A stretch of 64,000 nt of DNA. Origin: Brevibacterium antiquum CNRZ 918. GTDB taxonomy: Bacteria > Actinomycetota > Actinomycetes > Actinomycetales > Brevibacteriaceae. How positions within the stretch are numbered: position 1 is the first letter of the stretch; each line of letters opens with the position of its first letter. Under the pieces are notes generated by a model. The model was not told the origin of the DNA and searched no databases. It saw only the letters and a program-made list of their open reading frames with translations. Positions 1 through 8,081 of the stretch are shown here, in pieces. The stretch is taken from assembly GCF_900169145.1 (NCBI RefSeq), contig NZ_FXZD01000001.1:523208-587207 (forward strand), written 5' to 3'. Made by a program: the position numbers and the translations under genes.

Positions 1-769
1 AGCTGTCAGGCAGTGCCCTCCTGCCGAAGATGGCCTGACCCACGCGAACGCAGTTCGCTCCTTCCTCGATGGCCACTTCATAGTCCCCGGACATGCCCAT
101 CGAGAGTTTTCCTGCCCCGATCAGCTCGGGGTCAGTCTCCTGCGCCTGATCTCGCAGGGTCCGCAGACGTTGGAAGCAGGTGCGGACACGGTCGTGGTCG
201 GGGGAGAACACCGCGAGGGTCATCAGACCTTGCAGGTTTAAGGTCGGGAACTGGGGCAGTTCGCGCAGAAAGCTCAGGAGCTCTTCCGGCGGCATCCCGA
301 ACTTCGACTCTTCGGCCGAGGTGTTGACCTGGACGTAGACGTCGAGGCTGCGGCCCGCTGCTTCGAGACGACGGTCGAGAGCAGCTGCGACCTTCAGTCT
401 GTCCAGAGCCTGGAACTCGGAGGCGAATTTCGCAACGTCACGGGCCTTGTTCGACTGCAGATGACCGATCACCGCCCAGCTGATGTCCAGGTCAGCCAAC
501 TCGTCTGACTTCCGGAAGGCCTCCTGCACCTTGTTCTCGCCCAGCTTGCGGCAGCCGGCGGCAACTGCTTCCCGAATCCTCTCCTGAGGAACTGTCTTGC
601 TCACCGGCAGCAATTCGATCTCAGCGGAGTCGCGGCCGGCCCGCGAAGCTGCGGAGTCGATGCGCCGATTCACCTCGGCGATATTGATCCGGAAGTCCTC
701 AGCCGTCGTAGCAGTCGAGTACGGTCCGTTGTGATTGAGTCCCTCGTTCACATCCATATCCTCGTCCAT
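1..769 (-). CDS. YggS/PLPBP-family pyridoxal phosphate homeostasis protein (3' end cut by window)
   Basis: Reading the minus strand from 769 gives an open frame to base 1. It carries the family marks in order: LPVSKTVP (the lysine that holds PLP), KLGENKVQEA, WAVIGHLQSNKA, YVQVNTSAEESKFG, LQGLMTLAVF, LSMGMSGDYEVAIEEG and VRVGQAIFGRR. The last motif lies a few residues before the usual C-terminus, so the stop probably sits just outside the window. The family is a non-catalytic fold-type III PLP carrier that keeps vitamin B6 and amino-acid pools in balance. The start is uncertain: ATG at 769 or at 757 are both in frame and neither has a strong ribosome binding site. Gene order next to a MocR regulator, itself PLP-binding, may be coincidental. 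Confidence 0.9.
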   Translation of the reverse strand, partial: MDEDMDVNEGLNHNGPYSTATTAEDFRINIAEVNRRIDSAASRAGRDSAEIELLPVSKTVPQERIREAVAAGCRKLGENKVQEAFRKSDELADLDISWAVIGHLQSNKARDVAKFASEFQALDRLKVAAALDRRLEAAGRSLDVYVQVNTSAEESKFGMPPEELLSFLRELPQFPTLNLQGLMTLAVFSPDHDRVRTCFQRLRTLRDQAQETDPELIGAGKLSMGMSGDYEVAIEEGANCVRVGQAIFGRRALPDS

Positions 770-792
770 AGCCTCATGGTACCCAGACCGTC

Positions 793-2244
793 TCAGGCGA
801 CGATTCGCGCTCGTCCTGCCGGAACCCGGTCGGTGAACTTCAGGGCATCGTCCCAGGCAGCGGCGAGGCGGGGGCCAACCTCGCCCAATTGCGTCTCAGA
901 GACTGTGTACGGTAGACGAATCCACCGGTCCAGACCTCCAGCGGGTGCGAAATTGGGTCCGGAGACCAAGCCGAGTCCGTGCCTCCTCGCGGCGACGGCA
1001 AGGGCACCCGAGCGGTCCTCGGGCAGTCGACACCACAGGGCCATGCCGCCGCTGGGCACGATCACCTGCCACGAGGGAAGATGAGCGCGCACCTGCGCTG
1101 CGAGGCTGTCCCTGGCCGCGCGCAGCTTGACGCGGTATTCGCCGACGATCGTGTCATGGTCGCGCATGAGTTCGACGGCGACGAGCTGCTCGAGCACAGG
1201 AGCGCCGAGGTCGAGGCTCAGTCGCGTGGACGCCATCGCCTCGATGCGGTGGGTGGGAATTCGCATCCACCCGACGCGCAGTCCGCCCCAGAAGATCTTG
1301 CTGGTGCTTCCTGCCGTGATCGAGTCGGGCACGAAGGCCGCCATCGGCGTCGGCGTCGGATCACCATCGAGGCCCAGCTCGACCAGGGACTCGTCGAAGA
1401 TAGGCACCATGGAGTTGCGCTTGAGCATGGCCCCGAGTTCGGGCCGCTGCTCTTCGGGCAGGAGTGCTCCGGTGGGGTTGTGGAAGTCAGGGATGAGATA
1501 GGCCGAACGCACACGGGTCTGGCGTGCGATGTGGTCCATGGCGTCGATGTCCCAGTGGTGTCCAGCAGAGCTCAGCTCGAGGGGATAGGGAATCAGAGAG
1601 GCACCGGCGCCTTCCAGTGTCGCGATCGCATTTGGGTAGGTCGGACTTTCGATGAGCACCCGGCCCCGGCCCTCGTTGAGCGCGCGCACGGCGATGGACA
1701 CGGCGCCGAAGGCTCCCGACGTGATGAGGATCTGATCGGGAGCGGTCCGGACCCCGCGAGCGGTGTAGCTCTCGGCGATGAGCTCCTTGAGTACGGGCAG
1801 CCCCGAGGGGTAATAGCCGGTGCCAGGCAGATAGGCGTGAATCTGTGCAACCGCCCGTTCATAGGCTCCCAGCAACCATGGCGGCGCCACCGAAGCGGTG
1901 CAGGTGAGGTCGATTTCCGCCTCGTCGGCACCCGCAGGGGTCAAGAGATGATCGATGCGCCCGCCCGGCACTTCCGGTAGTTGGACCACACTGCCGGAGC
2001 CGCGCCGCGTGACGACGAACCCCTGTTCGCGCAGCTTCGCAAAAGCGCGGCTGGTCGTCGTCCGAGACAGGCCGGTCGCGGCGGCGGCCTCCCGCTCACT
2101 GGGCAGCCTGGCCCCGACTGGGATGCGGCCATCGCCGATGGCACGCGAGATCCCAGCCGTCAGCGAATCATAGGCTGGGCCGGGCCATGGTCCTGTGCCG
2201 ATGATGTCTGCCAACCTGGGTCCGCTCATCACTGCCGTGCTCAT
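793..2244 (-). CDS. MocR-type GntR/aminotransferase-like transcriptional regulator
   Basis: Residues about 15-95 form a GntR winged helix (LPSEREAAAATGLSRTTTSR then a wing, VTRRGSGSVV). The remainder is a fold-type I aminotransferase-like domain with SKIFWGGLRVGW supplying the PLP lysine. MocR proteins sense PLP or its aldimines and control neighbouring genes. I chose ATG 2244 (483 aa, MSTAVMSGPR) because GCGAGG lies five bases upstream. The longer frame reaching 2298 would add residues that overlap the putative operator. It is divergent from a YczE-type membrane protein, a pairing known for one MocR subgroup, so that gene is the likely target. The effector cannot be read from sequence. Confidence 0.9.
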   Translation of the reverse strand: MSTAVMSGPRLADIIGTGPWPGPAYDSLTAGISRAIGDGRIPVGARLPSEREAAAATGLSRTTTSRAFAKLREQGFVVTRRGSGSVVQLPEVPGGRIDHLLTPAGADEAEIDLTCTASVAPPWLLGAYERAVAQIHAYLPGTGYYPSGLPVLKELIAESYTARGVRTAPDQILITSGAFGAVSIAVRALNEGRGRVLIESPTYPNAIATLEGAGASLIPYPLELSSAGHHWDIDAMDHIARQTRVRSAYLIPDFHNPTGALLPEEQRPELGAMLKRNSMVPIFDESLVELGLDGDPTPTPMAAFVPDSITAGSTSKIFWGGLRVGWMRIPTHRIEAMASTRLSLDLGAPVLEQLVAVELMRDHDTIVGEYRVKLRAARDSLAAQVRAHLPSWQVIVPSGGMALWCRLPEDRSGALAVAARRHGLGLVSGPNFAPAGGLDRWIRLPYTVSETQLGEVGPRLAAAWDDALKFTDRVPAGRARIVA

Positions 2245-2271
2245 GGCAACCTCGCTGTGTCGATGACTCAT

Positions 2272-2286
2272 CCACCTGGCAGGTGG
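2272..2286. promoter_or_regulatory. Perfect 15-bp dyad in MocR/YczE divergent region (operator candidate)
   Basis: CCACCTGGCAGGTGG has 7-bp arms around one central base. It lies 28 bp before the MocR start and 95 bp before the YczE start, where a regulator could act on both promoters. The adjoining A/T-rich tract 2300-2322 is probably the promoter core. That this is the MocR binding site is an inference. Confidence 0.45.
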
Positions 2287-2380
2287 CGATATGACCACTT
2301 TCTTCCAATTGGCTCTTTTTTACAAGGCCAGTTCGAGACATGATGGTGGTATCAGCCAGAACGAACCGGAAAGATCTACG

Positions 2381-3058
2381 ATGTCATCGACACCTGTGCC
2401 GAAGCGCGAACTTTCGAATATCGGTCCCATCCAGCAGCTCAAGAGCGGCCGACTCCCCCGTCGGCTGCCGCAGCTGCTCTTCGGCCTCTACCTCTACGGC
2501 GCCTCGATGGCCATGATCGTGACGTCCGGGCTGGGCATGATGCCCTGGGACGTTCTCCACTCAGGCATCATCAAACACCTGCCGCTGACATTCGGCACCA
2601 TCGTCACGATCACCTCGTTCCTCGTCCTCCTCATCTGGATCCCGCTCAAGCAGCAGCCCGGACTGGGAACTGTGCTCAACGCCCTTCTGATCGGACCCTC
2701 CCTCGACCTCACACGACTCTTCCTGCCCCAACCCGAGGAGCTGTGGTGGAACATCGCACTCCTCGTCGGCGGCATCATCCTCAACGGGGTCGCCTCGGCG
2801 ATGTACATCGGCTCGCAGTTCGGCCCCGGCCCCCGCGACGGTCTGATGACAGGGATGTCACGAGTCACCGGCAAGTCGATCCGACTGGTGCGCACCCTCA
2901 TCGAAGTCAGCGTGGTCATCGTCGGCTGGCTGCTCGGCGGCGTCTTCGGCATCGGCACCGCACTCTATGCTCTGGGTATCGGACCGATCACGCAGTTCCT
3001 CCTGCCCGCCTTCACCGTCGAGCTCAAGCCCCGACCCCAGCCTCAAGCTGAGGGGTGA
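2381..3058 (+). CDS. YczE/YitT-like integral membrane protein
   Basis: This 225-aa protein has five or so hydrophobic segments, beginning at LLFGLYLYGASMAMIV (about residue 27). It has the YczE-like stretches GLGMMPWDVLHSGI, GTIVTITSFLVLLIWIPL and GPRDGLM. Function in the family is not established; transport of a vitamin-B6-related or amine compound is often suspected because of the link to MocR regulators. ATG 2381 was chosen because GGAAAG precedes it by eight bases. The upstream in-frame ATG at 2291 lies in the shared control region and lacks such a site. A strong stem-loop overlaps the stop codon. Confidence 0.8.
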   Translation: MSSTPVPKRELSNIGPIQQLKSGRLPRRLPQLLFGLYLYGASMAMIVTSGLGMMPWDVLHSGIIKHLPLTFGTIVTITSFLVLLIWIPLKQQPGLGTVLNALLIGPSLDLTRLFLPQPEELWWNIALLVGGIILNGVASAMYIGSQFGPGPRDGLMTGMSRVTGKSIRLVRTLIEVSVVIVGWLLGGVFGIGTALYALGIGPITQFLLPAFTVELKPRPQPQAEG

Positions 3059-3066
3059 GGCTGGGG
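3035..3066 (+). terminator. Stem-loop overlapping the yczE-like stop codon
   Basis: Arms 3035-3045 (CCCCAGCCTCA) and 3056-3066 (TGAGGCTGGGG) are perfectly complementary around a 10-nt loop. No T tract follows, so termination is likely but not certain. It separates this gene from the convergent decarboxylase. Confidence 0.55.
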
Positions 3067-3133
3067 GCGGACGGCGATGGCCGAGCACAGCTGGGCCCCC
3101 TCCCCAAGGCCTCAGCAACTCCCTAGAACCGAA

Positions 3134-4507
3134 TCACTCCATGGTGTCAATGATGTCCACGAGGTCGTCAAAGGTCGTGAGCGGGTTGATGATCGCGAAC
3201 CTGGCATTGGGCCGCCCCTGGTGCGAGCTCGGCACGACGAAGGCCCGCTGGTCCTCAAGCAGTCGGTCCGACCACTGCTGATAGTCCTCACGGGTCCAGT
3301 CGACGCGCTCGAAGACGACGACCGAGAGTTCGGGTTCGCGGACAAGCCTGAGGTTCGGACGCCTTTTGATCTCGGTGCCGATCTGCATCGCCAGTTCGAT
3401 CGAATGGCCGATAGCTTCGCGATAGGTCTCGGCACCATAGCTGGCCAGCGAATACCACAGCGGCAGGCCCCGAGGTCGACGAGTGAGCTGGATGGCGTAG
3501 TCCGAGGGGCTCCACTCCTGCGATTCAGTGAGCGTGTCAAGATATTCGGCGCGTTGGGTGTGCGCTCGCCGACCCAGAGTCGGATCGCGGTAGATGAGCG
3601 CGCAGGCGTCAAAGGGCGCGAACAGCCATTTGTGCGGATCGACGATGACCGAGTCGGCTGATTCGACTCCGGCGAACTTGTGCCGAACCAGGGGTGAGAG
3701 CATCGCTGCCAGCCCATAGGCACCGTCGATATGAAGCCAGAAGTCGAAGTCGTCCTTGAGAGCTGCGATTCCGGCGATGTCGTCGATGGTGCCGAAGTTC
3801 GTCGTCCCCGAAGTCGCGACGACTGCGATGACGGCGTCACCGTGCTCTTCGAGAGCGGTCCGGACACCCTCGGGACGCAGGATACCGTCGTCACCGGTCG
3901 GTACGGGCGCCACATCGACGTCCATCACGGCTGCCGCCGAGGCGACCGACGAGTGTGCTTCGGCGCTGCACACGATGACCCAGCGCCCCGGCTTCTCATC
4001 GCCGAGTGCGGCCTTGCGCGCGTCACGCGCGGCAACGAGGGCGGACAGGTTGCCGATCGTGCCTCCCTGGACGAATACGCCGCCGGCACTGGTCGGGAGC
4101 CCGAACTCACCGGCCAGCCAGGACAGGACTTCATTCTCGGCATGGACGACGCCTGCCCCCTCGAGCCACGAGCCTCCGTAGAGTGCGCTGGCGGAGACCA
4201 CAAGGTCAAACGCCACGGCAGCCTTCGTCGGCGCACTCGGAATGAAGGACAGGTATTTCGGGTGGTCAGTTGTGATGCAGGCGGGCGCGAAGATGTGCTC
4301 GAAGATGGCCAGGGCGCGAGACGACCCGACACCGTCCTCGGTGATGGTCGGTCCGGCCAGACGCTTGAGTTCGGTCTCGGTCGTCGGATGGTCAAGTGGA
4401 GTGTCGACGGCCAAGGTGCGCCTGCGCGAGTAGTCGAGAACAAGGTTGACGAGATTTCGGGTCTCGTCGGATACGACGTGCATACGCGAATGGAGATTGT
4501 CGTTCAT
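3134..4507 (-). CDS. Group II pyridoxal-dependent decarboxylase (aromatic-amino-acid / DABA decarboxylase type)
   Basis: This is a fold-type I PLP decarboxylase of 457 aa. The PLP lysine is in VDPHKWLFAPFD. Other family landmarks are HPKYLSFIPSAPT, GVFVQGGTIGNLSAL, the cofactor-stacking segment SAEAHSSV and WLHIDGAYG. Relatives decarboxylate aromatic amino acids, glutamate or L-2,4-diaminobutyrate; the substrate cannot be fixed here. ATG 4507 was chosen because GGAGG sits five bases upstream. The alternative at 4552 has no usable spacing, and the frame running to 4681 would cross the divergent promoter. It faces away from the carnitine regulator and shares about 190 bp of control region with it, but a metabolic link is not evident. 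Confidence 0.88.
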   Translation of the reverse strand: MNDNLHSRMHVVSDETRNLVNLVLDYSRRRTLAVDTPLDHPTTETELKRLAGPTITEDGVGSSRALAIFEHIFAPACITTDHPKYLSFIPSAPTKAAVAFDLVVSASALYGGSWLEGAGVVHAENEVLSWLAGEFGLPTSAGGVFVQGGTIGNLSALVAARDARKAALGDEKPGRWVIVCSAEAHSSVASAAAVMDVDVAPVPTGDDGILRPEGVRTALEEHGDAVIAVVATSGTTNFGTIDDIAGIAALKDDFDFWLHIDGAYGLAAMLSPLVRHKFAGVESADSVIVDPHKWLFAPFDACALIYRDPTLGRRAHTQRAEYLDTLTESQEWSPSDYAIQLTRRPRGLPLWYSLASYGAETYREAIGHSIELAMQIGTEIKRRPNLRLVREPELSVVVFERVDWTREDYQQWSDRLLEDQRAFVVPSSHQGRPNARFAIINPLTTFDDLVDIIDTME

Positions 4508-4634
4508 GGGCCCCTCCGGTGTGGGCACAGTGTCATCAGGCGATGAGTTCATCCCTTCGAGAATATCCGCTCCCCACCGGTGATGGCGGCCTCTAGACGA
4601 CGAATATGGCAGCGCAGCGCCCGCTACACCGTTC

Positions 4635-4666
4635 GCAAGTATTGATTGTTCACCAGTATTAGTTGC
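4635..4666. promoter_or_regulatory. Imperfect dyad / direct AGTATT repeats upstream of the XRE-TetR gene
   Basis: The segment begins GCAAGTATT and ends AGTTGC. It forms an imperfect inverted repeat (about 9 of 14 positions) and contains AGTATT twice, at 4638 and 4655, spaced 17 bp. It lies between the decarboxylase and the regulator start, so it could be an operator. Weak evidence. Confidence 0.25.
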
Positions 4667-4698
4667 GATCTGCGCATACAAGGGATAGATTGGCGGCC

Positions 4699-5604
4699 AT
4701 GACGAATCCTAGCGAAGCCGGTGTCAGCGAAGCCGGTGTCAGCGAAGCCGGTGTCACTGCGCTACGGGCCAAGGAGGCACTGCGCACCAGCGAACTGTCT
4801 CAGCGACATGTGGCCGCGAGCATGGGAATCGATGAGACCAAACTGTCGAAGTCCCTGTCAGGTCGGCGCAGATTCGGCACCGAAGAACTCCTTGCCCTGG
4901 CCACCGCAACCGGAGTCACGGTCAGGTGGCTGCTCGGCGACGAGTCGCAGGTGTCCGCGACTCCCCTGCGTTTCCAGCCGGGGTCTGATCGAGTTCTTGG
5001 CCCAGTCCCGGATTCCTCGCCGCGCAGACTCATCGTCGAGACTGCATGGGACCTGTTCGCCCGCCACGGTTACGAAACGGTGCGCATCGCGGACATCGCT
5101 GAGGCCGCTGGAGTCTCGAACGCGAGCATTCACTACTACTTCGACGGGAAATCCGATCTCTTCGACGCGACACTCGACTATTCGGTCAAGCTCGCCTTCG
5201 ACCGGCAGATCGCCTGGCTGGACGAGATCCCCAGCCCACACCGCCGACTCGAGCGTCTGCTCGAACTCCAGTCGCCCATCGGGCGGACTGCACGCAGCGA
5301 GTGGTCGATCTGGCTCCAGACCTGGGCCAGACTCGGCCTCGAAGACCCCTATACCTCCGACTACCCGGCGCACTACGAACGCTGGTCGCACACCGTGGCC
5401 TCCACCATCGAAGCCGGTCAGTCCGATGGCCTCTTCCGCCCCGGCGACAGTGAGGCCATGGCCGATGAGCTGACCTCGCTGCTCGACGGGCTCGGGGTCA
5501 AGGTCCTCACCGGAATCATGGATGTCGCGACCTTCCGACGCCGACTCTCCAGTTACCTCAAACGCACAATCATCAACCCCAACCCTGATGAGGAGTCATC
5601 ATGA
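4699..5604 (+). CDS. XRE-TetR fusion regulator, probable control gene of the carnitine operon
   Basis: This 301-aa protein joins two DNA-binding modules. Residues about 24-85 read as an XRE/Cro-type helix-turn-helix (LSQRHVAASMGIDETKLSKSLSG, then FGTEELLALATATGVTVRWLLG). Residues about 110-160 are a TetR HTH (FARHGYETVRIADIAEAAGVSNASIHYYFDGKSDLF) followed by a BetI-like C-terminal ligand domain. TetR proteins usually repress neighbouring genes and release DNA on ligand binding. Its TGA overlaps the ATG of the next gene (ATGA), so it is co-translated with the catabolic genes and probably autoregulated. The N-terminus contains three exact SEAGV repeats. The start at 4699 is favoured over 4663; no strong ribosome binding site is visible. 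Confidence 0.85.
   Translation: MTNPSEAGVSEAGVSEAGVTALRAKEALRTSELSQRHVAASMGIDETKLSKSLSGRRRFGTEELLALATATGVTVRWLLGDESQVSATPLRFQPGSDRVLGPVPDSSPRRLIVETAWDLFARHGYETVRIADIAEAAGVSNASIHYYFDGKSDLFDATLDYSVKLAFDRQIAWLDEIPSPHRRLERLLELQSPIGRTARSEWSIWLQTWARLGLEDPYTSDYPAHYERWSHTVASTIEAGQSDGLFRPGDSEAMADELTSLLDGLGVKVLTGIMDVATFRRRLSSYLKRTIINPNPDEESS
4711..4755 (+). repeat. Three exact tandem 15-bp repeats inside the regulator N-terminus
   Basis: AGCGAAGCCGGTGTC occurs three times head-to-tail, encoding SEAGV three times. The unit is a multiple of three, so copy-number change would lengthen or shorten the N-terminal tail without shifting frame. Confidence 0.9.
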
Positions 5605-6512
5605 ATCGCAAGGTCATTCTCACCTGTGCCGTCACCGGTGCCGGCGATACGGCGAACAAGAGCGAGCACGTCCCCGTCACTCCGCAGGAGATCGCCGACG
5701 ATGCGATCGCCGCAGCTCGTGCCGGTGCGTCCGTCGTGCACATCCACGTTCGAGACCTCGACACCAAGCAGGGCTCCCGCGAGGTCGCCCACTACCGAGA
5801 GGTCGTGCGCCTCATCCGCGCCTCCGACGTCGACCCCGTCATCAACCTCACCGCAGGCATGGGCGGAGATCTCGTCGTCGATCCCCAGGATCCGACCACC
5901 CACATGCCGGGCACGGACCTCGTCAATGCCCTCGAACGGCTCCCCCACGTCGAGGAGCTGCTGCCCGAGATCTGCACCCTCGACTGCGGTTCCCTGAACT
6001 TCGGCGACGGATCGAACATCTATGTGTCCACCCCTGACATGCTGCGTGAGGGCTCGAAGAAGATTCAGACCCTGGGCGTGCGACCCGAGCTCGAGATCTT
6101 CGACACCGGAAACCTGTGGTTTGCCAATGTGCTCGTCGAAGAGGGACTCATCGATCCCCCACCGCTGTACCAGCTGTGCATGGGAGTCCCTTACGGAGCA
6201 CCGGTCGATGCCGGGCTCCTGAGCGCGATGGTGAACATGCTGCCGGCCGGTGCGCAGTTCACCTCCTTCGCCATCGGTCGCAATCAGCTGCCCTGGGTGG
6301 CCCAGTCCGTACTCGCCGGTGGCCATGCCCGAGTCGGGCTTGAGGACAATCTGTATCTGGCCAAAGGTGTCAAGGCCACCAACGCCTCGTTGACCGAACG
6401 CGCTGTCGACATCATCGAGGACCTCGGCGCCGAGGTGGCCACACCTGACGAAGCCCGTGAAATCCTCGATCTGCGGGTGCAGGCACCGATCGTGACGGGA
6501 CTCGACCTGTGA
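5601..6512 (+). CDS. cdhC: BKACE (DUF849) beta-keto acid cleavage enzyme, probable 3-dehydrocarnitine cleavage
   Basis: BKACE enzymes condense a beta-keto acid with acetyl-CoA and release acetoacetate plus a new acyl-CoA. The 303-aa protein shows the TIM-barrel marks: ILTCAVTGAGDT, the zinc-binding HIHVR (two histidines), PVINLTAGMG, CTLDCGSLNFG, ELEIFDTGN, and the late VGLEDNLYL. Its neighbour is a carnitine dehydrogenase-thioesterase, so the likely substrate is 3-dehydrocarnitine, yielding betainyl-CoA and acetoacetate. It overlaps the regulator by four bases upstream (ATGA) and the dehydrogenase by four bases downstream (GTGA). Family assignment is firm; the substrate rests on context. Confidence 0.88.
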   Translation: MNRKVILTCAVTGAGDTANKSEHVPVTPQEIADDAIAAARAGASVVHIHVRDLDTKQGSREVAHYREVVRLIRASDVDPVINLTAGMGGDLVVDPQDPTTHMPGTDLVNALERLPHVEELLPEICTLDCGSLNFGDGSNIYVSTPDMLREGSKKIQTLGVRPELEIFDTGNLWFANVLVEEGLIDPPPLYQLCMGVPYGAPVDAGLLSAMVNMLPAGAQFTSFAIGRNQLPWVAQSVLAGGHARVGLEDNLYLAKGVKATNASLTERAVDIIEDLGAEVATPDEAREILDLRVQAPIVTGLDL

Positions 6513-8005
6513 GCGCGGCTGCCACTGCTCAGGCCTATCCCAACATCGAATCGATCACCACGGTCACCTGCATCGGAGCCGGAACCATCGGCGGCGGCTG
6601 GGCCGCCTACTTCCTGGCCCAGGGCTACACGGTCAGAGTCTGGGATCCGGCACCGGATGCGGCCGAGAAGCTCAGCGGTCTCATCGACGCGGCCTGGCCC
6701 GCATTAGCCGAGCTCGACATGGTCGCAGGCGCAGACAAACACGCCTGGACCGTGCACACGGACCTCGCCGAGGCGGTTGCCGGGACCGGCTTCGTCCAGG
6801 AGTCCGCTCCGGAGGACCTCGAACTCAAACGCAGCCTCCTCGCCAGCATCGATGCCGTCTGTGACGAGCATGTGGTCATCGGCTCTTCTACCTCGGGATA
6901 CAGCATGACCGAGATGGCGGTGAACGCCAGCCATCCCGAACGCCTCGTCGTCGGGCATCCGTTCAACCCGCCCTATCTCATCCCGCTCGTCGAGGTCGTC
7001 GGCGGAGAATCCACTGCTGTCGAGGCTGTCGACTGGGCGGCCGACTTCTACGCCCGCATCGGGAAGTCCGTCATCAGAATGGACCACGAGGTCCCCGGGT
7101 TCATCGCCAATCGGCTCCAAGAAGCGCAATGGCGAGAAGCACTGCACATGATCGACCATGGTGAGGCCACTGTGGAACAGATCGACCGGTCGATCACCGA
7201 CGGCCCCGCTCTGCGCTGGCCGTTCCAAGGACCAATGCTCACCTTCCATCTGGCCGGCGGTCAGGGTGGAATGGCACATATGCTCGACCACTTCGGCCCC
7301 TCGCTGAAATCCCCCTGGACCCGTTTGGACGCCCCGGAGCTCACACAGAAGCTACGCGATGACGTCGTGGCCGGGTGCGATCTCGAAGCCGGAAACAGGA
7401 CCATTCCTGATCTCATTGCCACGCGGGACGCAGGCATCATCGCCTTGCGCAGGCTCACGACCGACCTCGAAGCCGCACAAGGATCGCGGCGGCGGACAAC
7501 CTCGGCGGACGACGCCACAGCAGAAGCGGTGTCCGCTGAATCCGTTCCGGCCGGTCAGCCGGAACCGATCGAACTCGAGGCCTATCGGACCGAGGTCAGT
7601 CCTGATTGGATTGACTACAACGGCCACATGTCCGAAGCCTTCTACGTTCTGATCTTCGGTTTCGCCACAGATCAGGTGATGGACCAGATCGGTCTCAGCC
7701 AGGCACATCGCGAGGCACACTCCACATCGCTCTACACCGTCGAATCGCACATCCGCTACCTCGACGAGGTCGCGCTCGGCGCGCAGGTGGAGGTCAAGCC
7801 CACCCTCGTGTCCACAGGATCGAAGAAGATGCATCTGGCCTACGAGATGAGAGTCGATGGCCAGATCGTCGCGACCGAGGAGATCATCGCTGTCCACGTG
7901 GACCAGACGTCGGGCGCGGCAGCTCCGTTCCCCACCGGCGTGATGGAGCGCAACGGAAGTATCCGGTGTGAGTCTCCTGAATGGGTCGGTCGGCAACTGG
8001 GATGA
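6509..8005 (+). CDS. cdhA: L-carnitine dehydrogenase fused to a hot-dog thioesterase (betainyl-CoA thioesterase)
   Basis: Residues 1 to about 320 are a 3-hydroxyacyl-CoA-dehydrogenase-like NAD enzyme: GAGTIGGGWAAYFLAQGY (NAD loop), SSTSGYSMTEM, the catalytic region GHPFNPPYLIPLVEVVGG, and the carnitine-dehydrogenase-like GPMLTFHLAGGQGGMAHML. A linker rich in Ala, Glu and Thr follows. Residues about 355-480 form a 4HBT hot-dog domain (WIDYNGHMSEAFYV). The two halves match CdhA and CdhB of other bacteria, so one chain would oxidise L-carnitine to 3-dehydrocarnitine and hydrolyse betainyl-CoA to glycine betaine. The start is GTG 6509, overlapping the previous stop. No carnitine transporter lies in the window. 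Confidence 0.88.
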   Translation: MSAAATAQAYPNIESITTVTCIGAGTIGGGWAAYFLAQGYTVRVWDPAPDAAEKLSGLIDAAWPALAELDMVAGADKHAWTVHTDLAEAVAGTGFVQESAPEDLELKRSLLASIDAVCDEHVVIGSSTSGYSMTEMAVNASHPERLVVGHPFNPPYLIPLVEVVGGESTAVEAVDWAADFYARIGKSVIRMDHEVPGFIANRLQEAQWREALHMIDHGEATVEQIDRSITDGPALRWPFQGPMLTFHLAGGQGGMAHMLDHFGPSLKSPWTRLDAPELTQKLRDDVVAGCDLEAGNRTIPDLIATRDAGIIALRRLTTDLEAAQGSRRRTTSADDATAEAVSAESVPAGQPEPIELEAYRTEVSPDWIDYNGHMSEAFYVLIFGFATDQVMDQIGLSQAHREAHSTSLYTVESHIRYLDEVALGAQVEVKPTLVSTGSKKMHLAYEMRVDGQIVATEEIIAVHVDQTSGAAAPFPTGVMERNGSIRCESPEWVGRQLG

Positions 8006-8081
8006 GACCGAGACAGGTCCAGTCACCGACCTGTCAGGAATCAGGAAGTCACGCCCTAGCGCGGAGACTATCCTGGTGACC

